A DNA stretch of 63,731 nt from an uncultured Bacteroidales bacterium (GCA_902784425.1 CACZUS010000006.1:1-63731); one strand, 5' to 3'; positions 19,287-29,037 are shown, counted from the first letter of the stretch. Numbers and translations are program-made. The notes: generated by a model from the sequence alone, not told the origin.

Positions 19287-20081
19287 ATGAGAAAACACTT
19301 ATTCTTATTGGTTTTATTCGGTTGCTTTGCTGCAACATCCTTAAGTGCGAAACCCGCAAAACAACAATCATACATCAACTACATCAACAAGTATGCACCA
19401 ATAGCTGTTGTTAAAATGCAGGAGCATGGAATCCCTGCCAGTATCACGTTGGCACAGGGTATATTGGAATCTGGCGCAGGCTTGAGCGAATTAGCAAGGA
19501 AAAGTAACAATCATTTTGGCATTAAGTGTCATTCAGATTGGACGGGAGAGAAGGTGTACCATGATGATGATAAGAAACAAGAGTGCTTCCGAAAATATAA
19601 ATCAGTGGAACTTTCATACGAGGATCATTCCCAATTTCTGAAGAAAGAACGTTATAAAAAACTTTATTCCTTAGAACCTACAGATTACAAAGGATGGGCT
19701 AAAGGGTTAAAGGAATGTGGGTATGCTACGGCTTCTGATTACGCTAAGAAACTGGTGGAAATCATCGAGACCTACGAATTGTACAATTATGATAATGGAA
19801 TAATTCCTTCGAATAATGAGGGACAAAAAATCAATGGTAGCGATGTGATTGCTCCTGCAGGGAAAAAGGAACATACAATGGGTAGTATCGTTGCTTATCG
19901 TACACATCAGGTTATCAGGATGGGTAAGACGAGGGCAGTAAAGGCAGAAGAAGGTGATACCTACGAATCAATCGCTAAAGAATTTGACGTTCGTAAATGG
20001 CAAATTCGTCGGTATAACAAATTGCAGAAAGGTTCTGACCAAAAACCACAGGTGGGTGATACTGTTATCATTGGCAGATAA
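19287..20081 (+). CDS. Secreted glucosaminidase (GH73-type) with C-terminal LysM
   Basis: A 264-residue peptidoglycan hydrolase. The ATG at 19287 opens a signal peptide that ends near LSAKPA. The glucosaminidase domain (about 25-175) shows ASITLAQGILESGAGLSELA with the catalytic Glu, NNHFGIKCH and the YEDHSQFL block. After a linker, residues about 215-264 form a LysM-like module (EEGDTYESIAKEFDV ending in VGDTVIIG) that binds glycan chains. It should cleave between GlcNAc and MurNAc in the periplasm or at the outer face during wall turnover. An in-frame upstream start would add residues that overlap the preceding gene and is not preferred. Confidence 0.92.
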   Translation: MRKHLFLLVLFGCFAATSLSAKPAKQQSYINYINKYAPIAVVKMQEHGIPASITLAQGILESGAGLSELARKSNNHFGIKCHSDWTGEKVYHDDDKKQECFRKYKSVELSYEDHSQFLKKERYKKLYSLEPTDYKGWAKGLKECGYATASDYAKKLVEIIETYELYNYDNGIIPSNNEGQKINGSDVIAPAGKKEHTMGSIVAYRTHQVIRMGKTRAVKAEEGDTYESIAKEFDVRKWQIRRYNKLQKGSDQKPQVGDTVIIGR

Positions 20082-20136
20082 AAGATGGTTGGAGAACCCT
20101 GATAGATTGTCAAACATTAAGTTGATTTTATAAAAA

Positions 20137-20176
20137 AACACTAAGACATGAGGTGTTACTCCCATGACTTAGTGTT
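20137..20176 (-). terminator. Terminator between glucosaminidase and glmM
   Basis: Arms AACACTAAG and CTTAGTGTT, extended by CATG after one mismatch, enclose about twelve bases. The run of A on the plus side gives a U tract on the minus strand, so it works best for glmM. It may also end the convergent gene. Confidence 0.75.
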
Positions 20177-20204
20177 GCAGTCAAGAGCAAATTTCATTGC
20201 TAAA

Positions 20205-21590
20205 TCAGCGTGAAATCTGCTCTATTTCATTCATGATTTTATGAGCGATGGCATCTGCCTTCTCCATGGTAGATGCTTCTGAATAAATACGAATGATTGG
20301 CTCCGTATTGGATTTGCGAAGGTGTACCCATGAATCGGCAAAGTCAATCTTTACTCCATCGATGTCATTAACACGTTCATTCTTGTATTTGTCTTTCATC
20401 GCGCGTAGAATAGCGTCTACGTCGGTGGATGGAGTCAACTGTATTTTGTTTTTCGAAATAAAGTATTCAGGGTAGTGTTTCCTTAAATCGGATACTTTGC
20501 ATTTCTCTTCTGCCATCAATGATAAGAACAATGCAATGCCAACAAGAGCATCGCGTCCATAGTGAGCCTTAGGATAGATGACGCCTCCGTTGCCTTCACC
20601 ACCGATGACAGCGTTCGTCTCTTTCATCTTCGTCACCACATTCACCTCACCAACGGCTGCTGCAGAATAAGAACCACCACGAGCGGTAGTCACATCACTA
20701 AGAGCTCTGGTGGAACTCAAGTTAGACACAGTGTTGCCTTTGGTGTAACGAAGCACATAATCAGCCACTGAGACTAGTGTGTATTCCTCTCCAAACATAG
20801 AACCGTCTTCACAAATCATTGCCAAACGATCCACATCAGGGTCAACTACAAAGCCTACGTCATAGCCACCCTCTTTCATTTTTTCTGAAATCTGTGTTAG
20901 GTGGGCAGGCAATGGTTCAGGGTTATGAGCGAAACAACCTGTTGGCTCGCAATTTAGCTCTGCAATCTCTTCCACACCCAATGCTTTTAGTAGTGATGGT
21001 AACACAATGCCACCCACAGAGTTAACACAATCGATGGCTACGCGGAATTTGGCTTTCTTGATAGCGTCCACGTGAACCAAATCCAGGTTCAGAACATCAT
21101 TGATATGTATTTGTCCGTAATCTTTTCTCTCAACTTTACCTAATTCATCCACCTGTGCAAATGAAAAAGCATCCGATGCAGCCATGCTTAGCACCTCTTT
21201 CCCATCTTTGTCACTTAGGAATTCGCCCTTCTCGTTCAGTAGTTTTAATGCATTCCATTGCTTAGGATTATGACTTGCTGTGATAATGATACCACCACAA
21301 GCACCTTCTTTCTGAACGGCAATTTCTGTTGTAGGTGTGGTTGCCAAACCAATATTCACGACGTCCATTCCTACACCCATCAGTGTACCCACTACAAGTG
21401 AGTCTACCATAGAACCAGAAAGACGGGCGTCTCGTCCCACTACTATTTTCTTGTTTGAAACCTTGCTGTTTTTTAGTAACCAAGAGCCAAAAGCCGCAGA
21501 AAATTTAACCACGTCAACAGGAGTGAGGTTGTCGCCAACTTCTCCTCCGATTGTTCCTCGTATACCTGAAATCGATTTTATTAGTGACAT
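20205..21590 (-). CDS. glmM: Phosphoglucosamine mutase
   Basis: GlmM converts glucosamine-6-phosphate to glucosamine-1-phosphate for UDP-GlcNAc, peptidoglycan and LPS. From the ATG at 21590 it is 461 residues and opens with SLIKSISGIRGTIGG, the usual start of the family. The phosphoserine loop TASHNP is at residues 104-109, the metal-binding loop DPDVDR lies further on, then the sugar-specificity GGEGNGGV, and the C-terminal phosphate-binding RKSNTEPIIRIYSEA. A longer frame upstream adds 14 unrelated residues. Related phosphomannomutases share the fold; I favour GlmM because of length and start. A -7 box TATCTTTG on the minus strand lies at 21679-21686. Confidence 0.85.
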   Translation of the reverse strand: MSLIKSISGIRGTIGGEVGDNLTPVDVVKFSAAFGSWLLKNSKVSNKKIVVGRDARLSGSMVDSLVVGTLMGVGMDVVNIGLATTPTTEIAVQKEGACGGIIITASHNPKQWNALKLLNEKGEFLSDKDGKEVLSMAASDAFSFAQVDELGKVERKDYGQIHINDVLNLDLVHVDAIKKAKFRVAIDCVNSVGGIVLPSLLKALGVEEIAELNCEPTGCFAHNPEPLPAHLTQISEKMKEGGYDVGFVVDPDVDRLAMICEDGSMFGEEYTLVSVADYVLRYTKGNTVSNLSSTRALSDVTTARGGSYSAAAVGEVNVVTKMKETNAVIGGEGNGGVIYPKAHYGRDALVGIALFLSLMAEEKCKVSDLRKHYPEYFISKNKIQLTPSTDVDAILRAMKDKYKNERVNDIDGVKIDFADSWVHLRKSNTEPIIRIYSEASTMEKADAIAHKIMNEIEQISR

Positions 21591-21678
21591 AATATTTGAT
21601 ATGAAGGGGATAAAAACCCAATTAATATTCAATAATGAGGGAGACCGATGAAAAAATCACGCATCCCTATCTCAAATA

Positions 21679-21686
21679 CAAAGATA
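21679..21686 (-). promoter_or_regulatory. Likely -7 box for glmM
   Basis: TATCTTTG on the minus strand, 89 bases before the glmM start. No TTTG at the expected distance is seen. Confidence 0.4.
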
Positions 21687-21739
21687 AAAAAACTTCGCCA
21701 TTTAACTATATTTAAGAGGTAATGTTTCTTTACAAATCG

Positions 21740-21747
21740 TATCTTTG
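21740..21747 (+). promoter_or_regulatory. Likely -7 box for tamL
   Basis: TATCTTTG followed by C. Transcription would begin near 21753, which rules out the TTG at 21745 as a start and supports the GTG at 21769. No clear -33 box. Confidence 0.5.
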
Positions 21748-21768
21748 CAAAGGATTACGAATAGAGTC

Positions 21769-24081
21769 GTGGAAAAGAGAAAAAAGCAGCTAATAGTTGG
21801 TGTTGTAGGAAGCATTATCATGTTTCTGCTGACTTCGTGTTCCACGACGAAGCATGTCCCTGATGGAGAATACCTATTGAATAAAGCTAAAATAGAGGTA
21901 AAAGACAACAAAACGGTCAATAATAATCTTTCCCAATATCTTCGTCAACGTCCTAATTTCAAAGTGTTTGGATTGTTTCGTATTTATTTAGGAATCTATA
22001 ATCTGTCAGGGAAAGACACATCCAAGAAGATTAACAAACGGTTGAGAGATGCGGGGGAGCCTCCAGTTATTTATGATCCGTTTCTTACCTTTCAATCGGA
22101 AAAAGAACTGCAAAAATACATGAAGACGAAGGGCTATATGCAGGCAGAAGTTTCCTCTCTGACGGAAACGAAAAAAAAGAAGCTCGAAGTCACCTACTAC
22201 ATCACACCGAATCAACCATATCGGATTCGTAATATTGAAAATAATTTTGACATCGACCCAGTCATTGATTCTCTATTGAAAAACAGAGGAGGGTATTCGC
22301 AAACCAAAATTAAAAAAGGAGATCTTTTTGACATCGATGTTTTGGACAATGAGAGGGAGAGAATCACCTCTTATTTGCGTCGACGAGGCTATTATTATTT
22401 TAATAAAGAATATATTAGTTTCACTGCTGATAGTAGTGTTGGAAACCATGAGATAGATCTCAAAATTTTACTTAAGCCATATACGGTTACAATGCCTGAT
22501 GGAACAGAGGTGGAGAGTCAGCATCAACGGTACAAAATCAGGAACATCAATATTACCACTTTCAATGGTTCCACTACTACGGAGTCGAATGTGCCGTATC
22601 TAGACTCGATGCATTACAATGAAAACATTGTTGTCTATTCCAATGGAAAGCCTTTGCTACGTCCAAATGTGATGGAAGAGAGTATGAGAATCTCTCCGAA
22701 TAGTAGTTACAACGATTTTCTTGTAGAGAGAACGTATGCTCGTTTTAATTCTCTTGGTATTTTGAGAGCCTCAAATATTCGCTTCACTGACCTGCATAAT
22801 GAGAATAATGAGCTGGATTGCAATGTGTTCCTTTTTTCGGCCAAGCCGCAATCATTCTCCATCGACATTGAAGGCACGAATTCACAAGGTGACCTTGGGT
22901 TTGCTGCCAATATAGGTTATGCTCACAAAAATGTATTCAGAGGATCTGAGGTGCTAAGTGTCAAGGCAAAATATGCCCAAGAAGCCTATTCTGACTTGAA
23001 GAAAATTTTACACCAATATGTCTTGGATTTAGGTGGTGAGGTTTCGCTCAATTTCCCACGATTCATCTTTCCATTCTTAAAAAAGGACTTCAAGAGGAGG
23101 ATTGAAGCTAACACGGAGTTTAAACTGAGCTATAACTATCAGGTTCGTCCTCAGACCTACGAAAGAACCATTGTGTCGACTGGTATGAAGTATTTGTGGA
23201 ACTATCGTCGTTATTACAAATATTCACTGAATTTGATTGACTTAAATTATATCAATATCTCCACCAGCGAGTCTTTCGATTCCATATACAAAGCAGATAA
23301 GTATTCTGTGCTGAGGGAGAGTTACTCCGATCACTTCATCATGAATACTGGATTTACTATTACCTATGATAATCAGCTTATGCAGTCCAAACCTAACAAG
23401 ACCTACTATAAGTTCTCGTTTGAGACTGCAGGTAATGTGCTCCATGGAATATCTAGTTTGAGCAAACGAAAGAAAAACGAAGATAATCAATACGAAGTAG
23501 GAGGTGTCCCATATTCTCAATATGTTAAGGGTGAGTTTGACTATGCCTATAATCAAATGCTAGACGAAAGGAACCGTATTGTATACCATATTGGTATCGG
23601 ACTTGCCTATCCTTATGGTAATGCTTCCGTCATACCGTATGAAAAGAGATTTTTTGGGGGAGGTGCCAATGGCGTCAGAGGATGGTCTGTTCGTACACTT
23701 GGACCGGGAAGGTATACATCTGAAAACTACAATGACTTTGTGAAACAGACGGGTGATGTCAAATTGCTTTTGAACATGGAATACAGAGCGAAGCTGTTTT
23801 GGAAGTTGGAGGCGGCTGCATTTGTTGATGCGGGAAATGTTTGGACTATCAAGGAATATGAAGCACAACCTAATGGACAGTTTGAGTTTGAAAACTTCTA
23901 CAAGCAGATAGCACTTGCCTATGGTTTGGGACTTCGCTTGGACTTTAGTTATTTCTTAATCAGATTCGATTTGGGATTGAAAGCTTACAATCCTTGCAGA
24001 CTTAAAGATAATTGGCGATTTAAAGGGTTTAAGTGGGAAGATGACTACGCTATGCACTTCGCTATTGGATATCCATTCTAA
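21769..24081 (+). CDS. tamL: TamL, lipoprotein-type BamA/TamA family outer membrane protein
   Basis: About 770 residues. The N-terminus has a basic start, a hydrophobic stretch and the lipobox FLLTSC followed by STTKHVPDGEYLLNK, the signature of the lipidated TamA variant of Bacteroidetes. POTRA-like repeats follow (about 100-400), then a C-terminal 16-strand Omp85 barrel whose GGANGVRGW motif (near 23661) lies in the lid-lock loop. TamL is thought to work with TamB in outer-membrane assembly; tamB is not next to it here. The GTG at 21769 is chosen because an upstream TTG would overlap the -7 box. Confidence 0.9.
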   Translation: MEKRKKQLIVGVVGSIIMFLLTSCSTTKHVPDGEYLLNKAKIEVKDNKTVNNNLSQYLRQRPNFKVFGLFRIYLGIYNLSGKDTSKKINKRLRDAGEPPVIYDPFLTFQSEKELQKYMKTKGYMQAEVSSLTETKKKKLEVTYYITPNQPYRIRNIENNFDIDPVIDSLLKNRGGYSQTKIKKGDLFDIDVLDNERERITSYLRRRGYYYFNKEYISFTADSSVGNHEIDLKILLKPYTVTMPDGTEVESQHQRYKIRNINITTFNGSTTTESNVPYLDSMHYNENIVVYSNGKPLLRPNVMEESMRISPNSSYNDFLVERTYARFNSLGILRASNIRFTDLHNENNELDCNVFLFSAKPQSFSIDIEGTNSQGDLGFAANIGYAHKNVFRGSEVLSVKAKYAQEAYSDLKKILHQYVLDLGGEVSLNFPRFIFPFLKKDFKRRIEANTEFKLSYNYQVRPQTYERTIVSTGMKYLWNYRRYYKYSLNLIDLNYINISTSESFDSIYKADKYSVLRESYSDHFIMNTGFTITYDNQLMQSKPNKTYYKFSFETAGNVLHGISSLSKRKKNEDNQYEVGGVPYSQYVKGEFDYAYNQMLDERNRIVYHIGIGLAYPYGNASVIPYEKRFFGGGANGVRGWSVRTLGPGRYTSENYNDFVKQTGDVKLLLNMEYRAKLFWKLEAAAFVDAGNVWTIKEYEAQPNGQFEFENFYKQIALAYGLGLRLDFSYFLIRFDLGLKAYNPCRLKDNWRFKGFKWEDDYAMHFAIGYPF

Positions 24082-24103
24082 GATTCTCTGCTGATCTAAA
24101 TAC

Positions 24104-24137
24104 AAAAAAACGCCATCTTATTCGATGACGTTTTTTT
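24104..24137. terminator. Bidirectional terminator after tamL
   Basis: Arms AAAAAAACG-CATC and GATG-CGTTTTTTT pair around a short loop, with A and T runs on both sides. It separates tamL from the convergent orphan gene. Confidence 0.8.
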
Positions 24138-24207
24138 ATGTTGAATTCTGTAAATTCTAGGATTAAAATGTTCGAAAGCTTACAGCTTAAATAGTTGTAT
24201 TCGGTAT

Positions 24208-24678
24208 TTAAGAGTCTTCAAAATCGTCAAAATTAACTTGAATCTCTTCTTTGTCTTTGAGGTGAACCACTTGATAACGAACAGCCGTTTTAGGAGTCAT
24301 AATGGTTATTTTAAATTCACCAGTATCATATTCACACAGACGAACATAATATTTCTCTAGGGTGGAGGACTCCATACATTCAAAGTTGATGTATTTGTAA
24401 TTTTTTTTCACAATCCACTTCTCTGGTCTGTCGAAAATCTCATATTTGTATTTTTTCTTGGCATTTTGATCGTTGACAAAAATAGCATGTTTGGATACAT
24501 TTACTATAAATATGGTGGAGCTTTGTGTCCATGGACCCCAGACATACATGTCTCTTGAGTCAGAAGTGACAGCTCCTTTTGTCTCTCTAAATGCTCGAAA
24601 TGAAGTTACTTGTGCCTGAATTTCAGACACTCCCATCATCATTAATATCAGCAACAATATTTTGTAACAACGTCTCAT
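24208..24678 (-). CDS. Small secreted protein of unknown function
   Basis: A 156-residue protein that I do not recognise. Residues 1-22 form a signal peptide ending QAQ. The mature part is rich in Lys, Tyr and acidic residues, shows alternating hydrophobics that suggest beta strands, and ends in an acidic tail (FDDFEDS). No lipobox, no membrane segment, no sorting domain. A good promoter match lies about 190 bases upstream on the same strand, giving an unusually long leader. The gene is real by its signal peptide, its promoter and its isolation between two terminator-bounded units. Confidence 0.75.
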   Translation of the reverse strand: MRRCYKILLLILMMMGVSEIQAQVTSFRAFRETKGAVTSDSRDMYVWGPWTQSSTIFIVNVSKHAIFVNDQNAKKKYKYEIFDRPEKWIVKKNYKYINFECMESSTLEKYYVRLCEYDTGEFKITIMTPKTAVRYQVVHLKDKEEIQVNFDDFEDS

Positions 24679-25193
24679 AATCTATAATTTTTATAGTCCG
24701 ACAAAGAAAACACTACTTCTATTAACCTATATTTAGTTTCCATACTTGTATAGACCCAATATTTCTCGGTCAATTGTCTCTGGTTTTCCCTGAATTGCGG
24801 AATCTAACAGTTAAAATAACGCTCTCAATCACCATTTTTTCGTAATCTTCCACTATTAGTTCCACGCAAAAATATAAAAAATATTCAAAGTAACAAACAA
24901 ATCGATTTTTAATTGAAAACAATTTTGTTTAAGACCCGTATTTCTTTTTGGAAATCCTTGCACGTTTCAAGATTTTTTAGGAAATTCGCATATAAGTTGT
25001 AAATGATGAGTATCCAATAGAATAAAATGAGGTGGAATGGAGTTGATGATTAAAAAAGTATTGGAGCATTAGGCATTAAATTCGCCATTGGAATAATAAA
25101 AAATCGAAACCTGTTACAGATGATGTTTTTATTTTGTAAATTTACGGAATTTTATATCTGAATGTATATATACTTAATTGTTAATAGGAAAAA
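24679..25193. other. Intergenic region between orphan gene and nfnA
   Basis: These 515 bases are very AT-rich. They hold the minus-strand promoter at 24867-24897 and the long leader of the orphan. On the plus side only a one-mismatch -7 box, TAAATTTA (25137-25144), is seen before nfnA. No open frame, tRNA-like fold or repeat was found. Confidence 0.55.
24867..24897 (-). promoter_or_regulatory. Promoter of the orphan secreted gene
   Basis: On the minus strand TTTG (24894-24897) and TATTTTTG (24867-24874) are 19 bases apart, a full match. The ATG is 189 bases downstream. Confidence 0.65.
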
Positions 25194-26012
25194 ATGAACA
25201 AAATCGTAAGTAAGGAGAATTTTTCCGAAAATGTTGTAAAGCTTGTCGTTGAGGCTCCTTTGATAGCAAAAGCGCGTAAGGCTGGTCATTTTGTGATCGT
25301 GCGTGTATGGGAGAAGGGTGAACGTATTCCTTTGACCATTGCTAGTGCGGATGAGAAAGCTGGAACCATCACATTGGTTGTCCAAAAAGTGGGAGTGACA
25401 TCCACTAAATTGTGTGAAATGAATGTGGGTGATGAAATAGCAGATGTCGTTGGACCTTTGGGTAAAGCTACACACATTGAGAAATTTGGTACTGTCGTAT
25501 GTGCAGGTGGAGGCGTAGGAGTTGCGCCATTGTTGCCTATTGTTGAGGCTTTGAAAAAAGCTGGGAACCGTGTGATTACGGTGTTGGCGGCACGCACAAA
25601 AGATTTAATTATTATGGAGAGTCAGATGCGTGAGTTTTCTGACGAGGTTGTTATCATGACAGATGATGGCTCTTATGGTAAGAAGGGATTGGTGACGAAC
25701 GGTGTTGAAGAGGTGATTAATCGTGAGAAGGTGGATATGTGTGTCACAATTGGTCCTGCCATCATGATGAAATTTGTCTCCTTGTTAACAAAGAAATATG
25801 AGTTGCCTACCATTGCTTCGTTGAATACAATCATGGTGGATGGTACGGGTATGTGTGGAGCTTGCCGTATCACAGTGGGTGGTAAAACGAAGTTCGTTTG
25901 TGTGGATGGACCTGAATTCGATGCTCATCAGGTGGATTTTGATGAGATGTTGATGCGCATGGGTGCCTATAGAGAAGAGGAAAAGGCTGATTTATACAAG
26001 ATCGGTAAATAA
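25194..26012 (+). CDS. nfnA: NfnA-type ferredoxin-NADP+ reductase subunit
   Basis: A 272-residue flavoprotein with an FAD domain (RIPLTIASADEKAGTITL), an NAD(P) domain (CAGGGVGVAPLLPIVEAL) and a C-terminal iron-sulfur site DGTGMCGACR plus a Cys eleven residues on. The same architecture occurs in PyrK, the electron-transfer subunit of dihydroorotate dehydrogenase. The partner directly downstream is a GltD-like large subunit, which makes NfnAB (electron-bifurcating NADH-dependent ferredoxin:NADP+ oxidoreductase) the best reading. An Asp near the cysteines has been reported as cluster ligand in this family, and one is present. Cytoplasmic. Confidence 0.85.
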   Translation: MNKIVSKENFSENVVKLVVEAPLIAKARKAGHFVIVRVWEKGERIPLTIASADEKAGTITLVVQKVGVTSTKLCEMNVGDEIADVVGPLGKATHIEKFGTVVCAGGGVGVAPLLPIVEALKKAGNRVITVLAARTKDLIIMESQMREFSDEVVIMTDDGSYGKKGLVTNGVEEVINREKVDMCVTIGPAIMMKFVSLLTKKYELPTIASLNTIMVDGTGMCGACRITVGGKTKFVCVDGPEFDAHQVDFDEMLMRMGAYREEEKADLYKIGK

Positions 26013-26021
26013 ATTAAGATT

Positions 26022-27470
26022 ATGGCTGAAGATAGAAATGCAGTTTGGCGCGATGAGTTGCGTAAAACTATAAAAAATAAAGAGAGAACAGAGATTCAGA
26101 GAGTTCGTATGAACGAATTAAACGCACACTATCGTGCTCGTGTGCGTGAAGAGGTGAATCAAGGTCTGACTGAAGAACAGGCTTTACAAGAGTCAAAACG
26201 TTGTTTGGATTGCCCTAATCCAACTTGTATGACGGGTTGCCCAGTCTCGATTAACATCCCTGGTTTTATCAAAAATATTGAACGTGGCAACTTCTTGGAA
26301 GCTGCTAAAGTGTTGAAAGAAACAAGTGCGTTGCCTGCTGTGTGCGGACGTGTTTGCCCTCAGGAAAAACAATGCGAATCGCAATGTTTCTATAAACAAA
26401 AATTGGGTAAAGAAGCGGTTGCTATCGGTTACTTGGAACGTTTCGCTGCTGATTATGAGCGTGAGAGCGGACAGATTTCCATTCCTCAAATACCATCTAA
26501 GAATGGTAAGAAAGTGGCTGTTGTGGGTTCTGGCCCTGCAGGTCTTTCCTTCGCTGGTGATATGATCAAAAAAGGATACGAGGTAACTGTATTTGAGGCT
26601 TTGCACGAAATTGGTGGTGTACTTAAATATGGTATTCCAGAGTTCCGTTTGCCTAATAGTATCGTAGATGTTGAAATAAACAATCTTGCTAAGATGGGTG
26701 TTAAGTTCGTGAAGGACTGCATCATCGGTAAGACACTTTCGATGGAAGATTTGAAAGCAGAAGGTTATAACGGTGTGTTCGTGGCAAGTGGCGCTGGTCT
26801 CCCTCGCTTTATGAATATTAAAGGAGAGAACCTGATTGGCATTCTGTCATCTAATGAATATTTGACGCGTGTGAACTTGATGGATGCTTCTAATGAGGAG
26901 AGTGATACTCCTATTTATAAAGGAAGGAATGTGGCGGTTATCGGTGGTGGTAACACGGCGATGGACTCTGTTCGTACTGCATTGCGCTTGGGCGCTAGTC
27001 GTGCGATGATCATCTACCGTCGTTCGGAAGATGAGATGCCTGCTCGTCTGGAAGAGGTGAAACATGCAAAGGAGGAGGGCGTAGAATTCCTTACGCTTCA
27101 TAATCCGATCGAGTATGTTGGTGATGAGAAAGGACGAGTTTGCTTGATGAAGGTGCAAAAAATGGAATTGGGCGAGCCTGATGCTTCGGGTCGTCGTTCT
27201 CCAGTTCCTATTGAGGGCGCTATCGAGGAGATTGAAGTAGATCAGGTAATCGTCAGTGTAGGCGTTTCTCCTAATCCATTGGTGCCAAACTCTGTCGAGG
27301 GACTGGAAGTAAGTCCTAAGGGAACTATTGTTGTGAATGACTCTATGCAATCATCCATTCCTACCATCTTTGCAGGAGGTGATATTGTGCGTGGTGGTGC
27401 TACGGTTATCTTGGCAATGGGCGACGGACGTGCAGCTGCTAAGGCAATGGATGAGTATTTGATGAAATGA
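26022..27470 (+). CDS. nfnB: NfnB-type NADPH oxidoreductase large subunit (GltD-like)
   Basis: A 482-residue flavoprotein starting nine bases after nfnA. The N-terminal part carries two groups of four cysteines for [4Fe-4S] clusters (CLDCPNPTCMTGCP and CGRVCPQEKQCESQC). FAD binding is shown by VAVVGSGPAGLSFAGDMI, NADP binding by VAVIGGGNTAMDSVRTALRLG, and the C-terminal FAGGDIVRGGATVILAMGDG closes the FAD site. Alone it could be called the small subunit of glutamate synthase, but there is no large GltB gene beside it and the pairing with an NfnA-type protein is typical of NfnAB. A seven-base hairpin without T run lies at 27498-27514. Confidence 0.87.
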   Translation: MAEDRNAVWRDELRKTIKNKERTEIQRVRMNELNAHYRARVREEVNQGLTEEQALQESKRCLDCPNPTCMTGCPVSINIPGFIKNIERGNFLEAAKVLKETSALPAVCGRVCPQEKQCESQCFYKQKLGKEAVAIGYLERFAADYERESGQISIPQIPSKNGKKVAVVGSGPAGLSFAGDMIKKGYEVTVFEALHEIGGVLKYGIPEFRLPNSIVDVEINNLAKMGVKFVKDCIIGKTLSMEDLKAEGYNGVFVASGAGLPRFMNIKGENLIGILSSNEYLTRVNLMDASNEESDTPIYKGRNVAVIGGGNTAMDSVRTALRLGASRAMIIYRRSEDEMPARLEEVKHAKEEGVEFLTLHNPIEYVGDEKGRVCLMKVQKMELGEPDASGRRSPVPIEGAIEEIEVDQVIVSVGVSPNPLVPNSVEGLEVSPKGTIVVNDSMQSSIPTIFAGGDIVRGGATVILAMGDGRAAAKAMDEYLMK

Positions 27471-27497
27471 TTTCGTCCTTGATTTCGATCGATTAGG

Positions 27498-27514
27498 CTA
27501 ATTCTTTGAATTAG
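27498..27514. other. Small perfect hairpin after nfnB
   Basis: CTAATTC-TTT-GAATTAG, 28 bases after the nfnB stop. It lacks a T run and may be chance in AT-rich DNA. Confidence 0.3.
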
Positions 27515-27644
27515 AGAAATCTGGTCGAAGTGATATTGTCGGGTGGATTCTGAAATTCGCATGAAGATGATGGATTTTGGAATTCACCTTATTGTTTATG
27601 TTTTTAGAGAGTAATCTGTTTTTTTTAAGAGTTAAAATAAACTT

Positions 27645-29024
27645 ATGAAAAAGATAATCGTGGTTGTCAGTTGTTGTTTGTTGATATTATGTGGTTGTAA
27701 GACAACAATGCATAATGATAAAAGCGGTGCGACAGCGCAAATTGATAATGAGATGAAAACGTCTGTAACTCCGTTAAAGTTTAAAGCTTTGTCTGATTCT
27801 ACAGCGGAGGTGATTCGAAATGATTCGTACAAGAATTTAGATACCATAACAATCCCAGATAGGGTGCAAATAGATGGTAATGTGTATGTTGTTACAAGTG
27901 TGGGCGAACATGCATTTGATGGATGTAAAAAATTAAAACGCCTTAATTTGCCATCAAATATTGCTGAGATTAAAGATGCTGCATTTTGGGGATGCGGCCT
28001 GACGAGCGTTGTGATTCCTCCGAATGTCTCCGGTATTGGCGCATATGCGTTTACTCACTGTCTGAATTTAGAATATATAGAGATTCCGCCGAGTGTGACA
28101 ACCATTGGTGATAGCAGTTTTGACATGTGTTATAATCTGCAAACCATCAATGTGGCATCTGATAATTCTTTTTATTCAAGTATGGATGGTGTGTTATATG
28201 ATAAAAAGAAATCGATAATAATTCGTGTTCCTCCTCAAATGAGTGGTGATTTCGTGATACCATTGAGTGTGACTAAGATTGAACCGGACGCATTTGGGAA
28301 CTGTGAAAAAATAACAAGTGTTAAGATGTCATCAAATTTAACTTCCATTGGGGATAAGGCATTTTTTAGATGTAAAAGTTTGAAAGATATAGAGATTCCT
28401 CAGAGCGTTACATATATAGGAAGTGATGTGTTTTGGGAATGTGTTAGTTTGACAAGACTAGAATTGCCTTCTGGAATAAAAAACATATATCATGGTTTGT
28501 TTTATGGTTGTAGCCGTCTGTCGAATGTGGTGATTCCTCAAGGAGTCACATTGATAGATGAGTTAGCTTTTTCGAGATGTTCTAGTTTGACAAATATTGT
28601 AATTCCCAATACGGTACGAGCAATTCGCTCTTCTGCGTTTATGGATTGTACAGGATTGACTGCTATTGATCTTCCTTTGAATATTGAATATATTCAAGGA
28701 AGGGCGTTTAAAAATTTAAAAAGTTTCAGAAAACCTCATTTGCTAATTTATAATAATGGGACAAAGTGTTATGGATGGATAGGCGATGAAGACGAATGTA
28801 CTAAGATTGTGATCCCCAATGGGGTAAAAGAAATCGGAGATAATGCATTTGTCGGATGTAAGATGCTTGAATATGTGGAGATTCCAGAAAGTGTGAGCGT
28901 TATTCAAAATTACGCATTTGATAATTGTGAAAATCTAGATGTTGTAATTCATAATTCAGAAGAAAATGTGAAAGTTGGATTTGGCGCTTTTGGCCGTTGC
29001 AAATCTGTTAAATATACAAAATAA
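27645..29024 (+). CDS. BspA-like leucine-rich repeat lipoprotein
   Basis: A 459-residue lipoprotein with lipobox LILCGC. After a short spacer it is made of about eleven LRR_5 (Treponema/BspA type) repeats with the pattern CxxLxxIxIPxxVxxIGxxAF, running from about residue 85 to the end. One repeat is interrupted by the SSMDGVLYDKKKSIIIRVP insert that is usual in BspA proteins, another by a longer insert near residue 370. Such proteins are surface-exposed in oral and gut Bacteroidetes and can mediate binding to host matrix or other bacteria. There is no sorting domain. The ATG at 27645 opens the signal peptide. Confidence 0.9.
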   Translation: MKKIIVVVSCCLLILCGCKTTMHNDKSGATAQIDNEMKTSVTPLKFKALSDSTAEVIRNDSYKNLDTITIPDRVQIDGNVYVVTSVGEHAFDGCKKLKRLNLPSNIAEIKDAAFWGCGLTSVVIPPNVSGIGAYAFTHCLNLEYIEIPPSVTTIGDSSFDMCYNLQTINVASDNSFYSSMDGVLYDKKKSIIIRVPPQMSGDFVIPLSVTKIEPDAFGNCEKITSVKMSSNLTSIGDKAFFRCKSLKDIEIPQSVTYIGSDVFWECVSLTRLELPSGIKNIYHGLFYGCSRLSNVVIPQGVTLIDELAFSRCSSLTNIVIPNTVRAIRSSAFMDCTGLTAIDLPLNIEYIQGRAFKNLKSFRKPHLLIYNNGTKCYGWIGDEDECTKIVIPNGVKEIGDNAFVGCKMLEYVEIPESVSVIQNYAFDNCENLDVVIHNSEENVKVGFGAFGRCKSVKYTK

Positions 29025-29037
29025 GGTTGTTGGAAGG

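Noticed and set aside
26022-27470. Glutamate synthase small subunit
   Set aside because: The sequence fits GltD too, but no large GltB gene is present and the NfnA-type partner is directly upstream.
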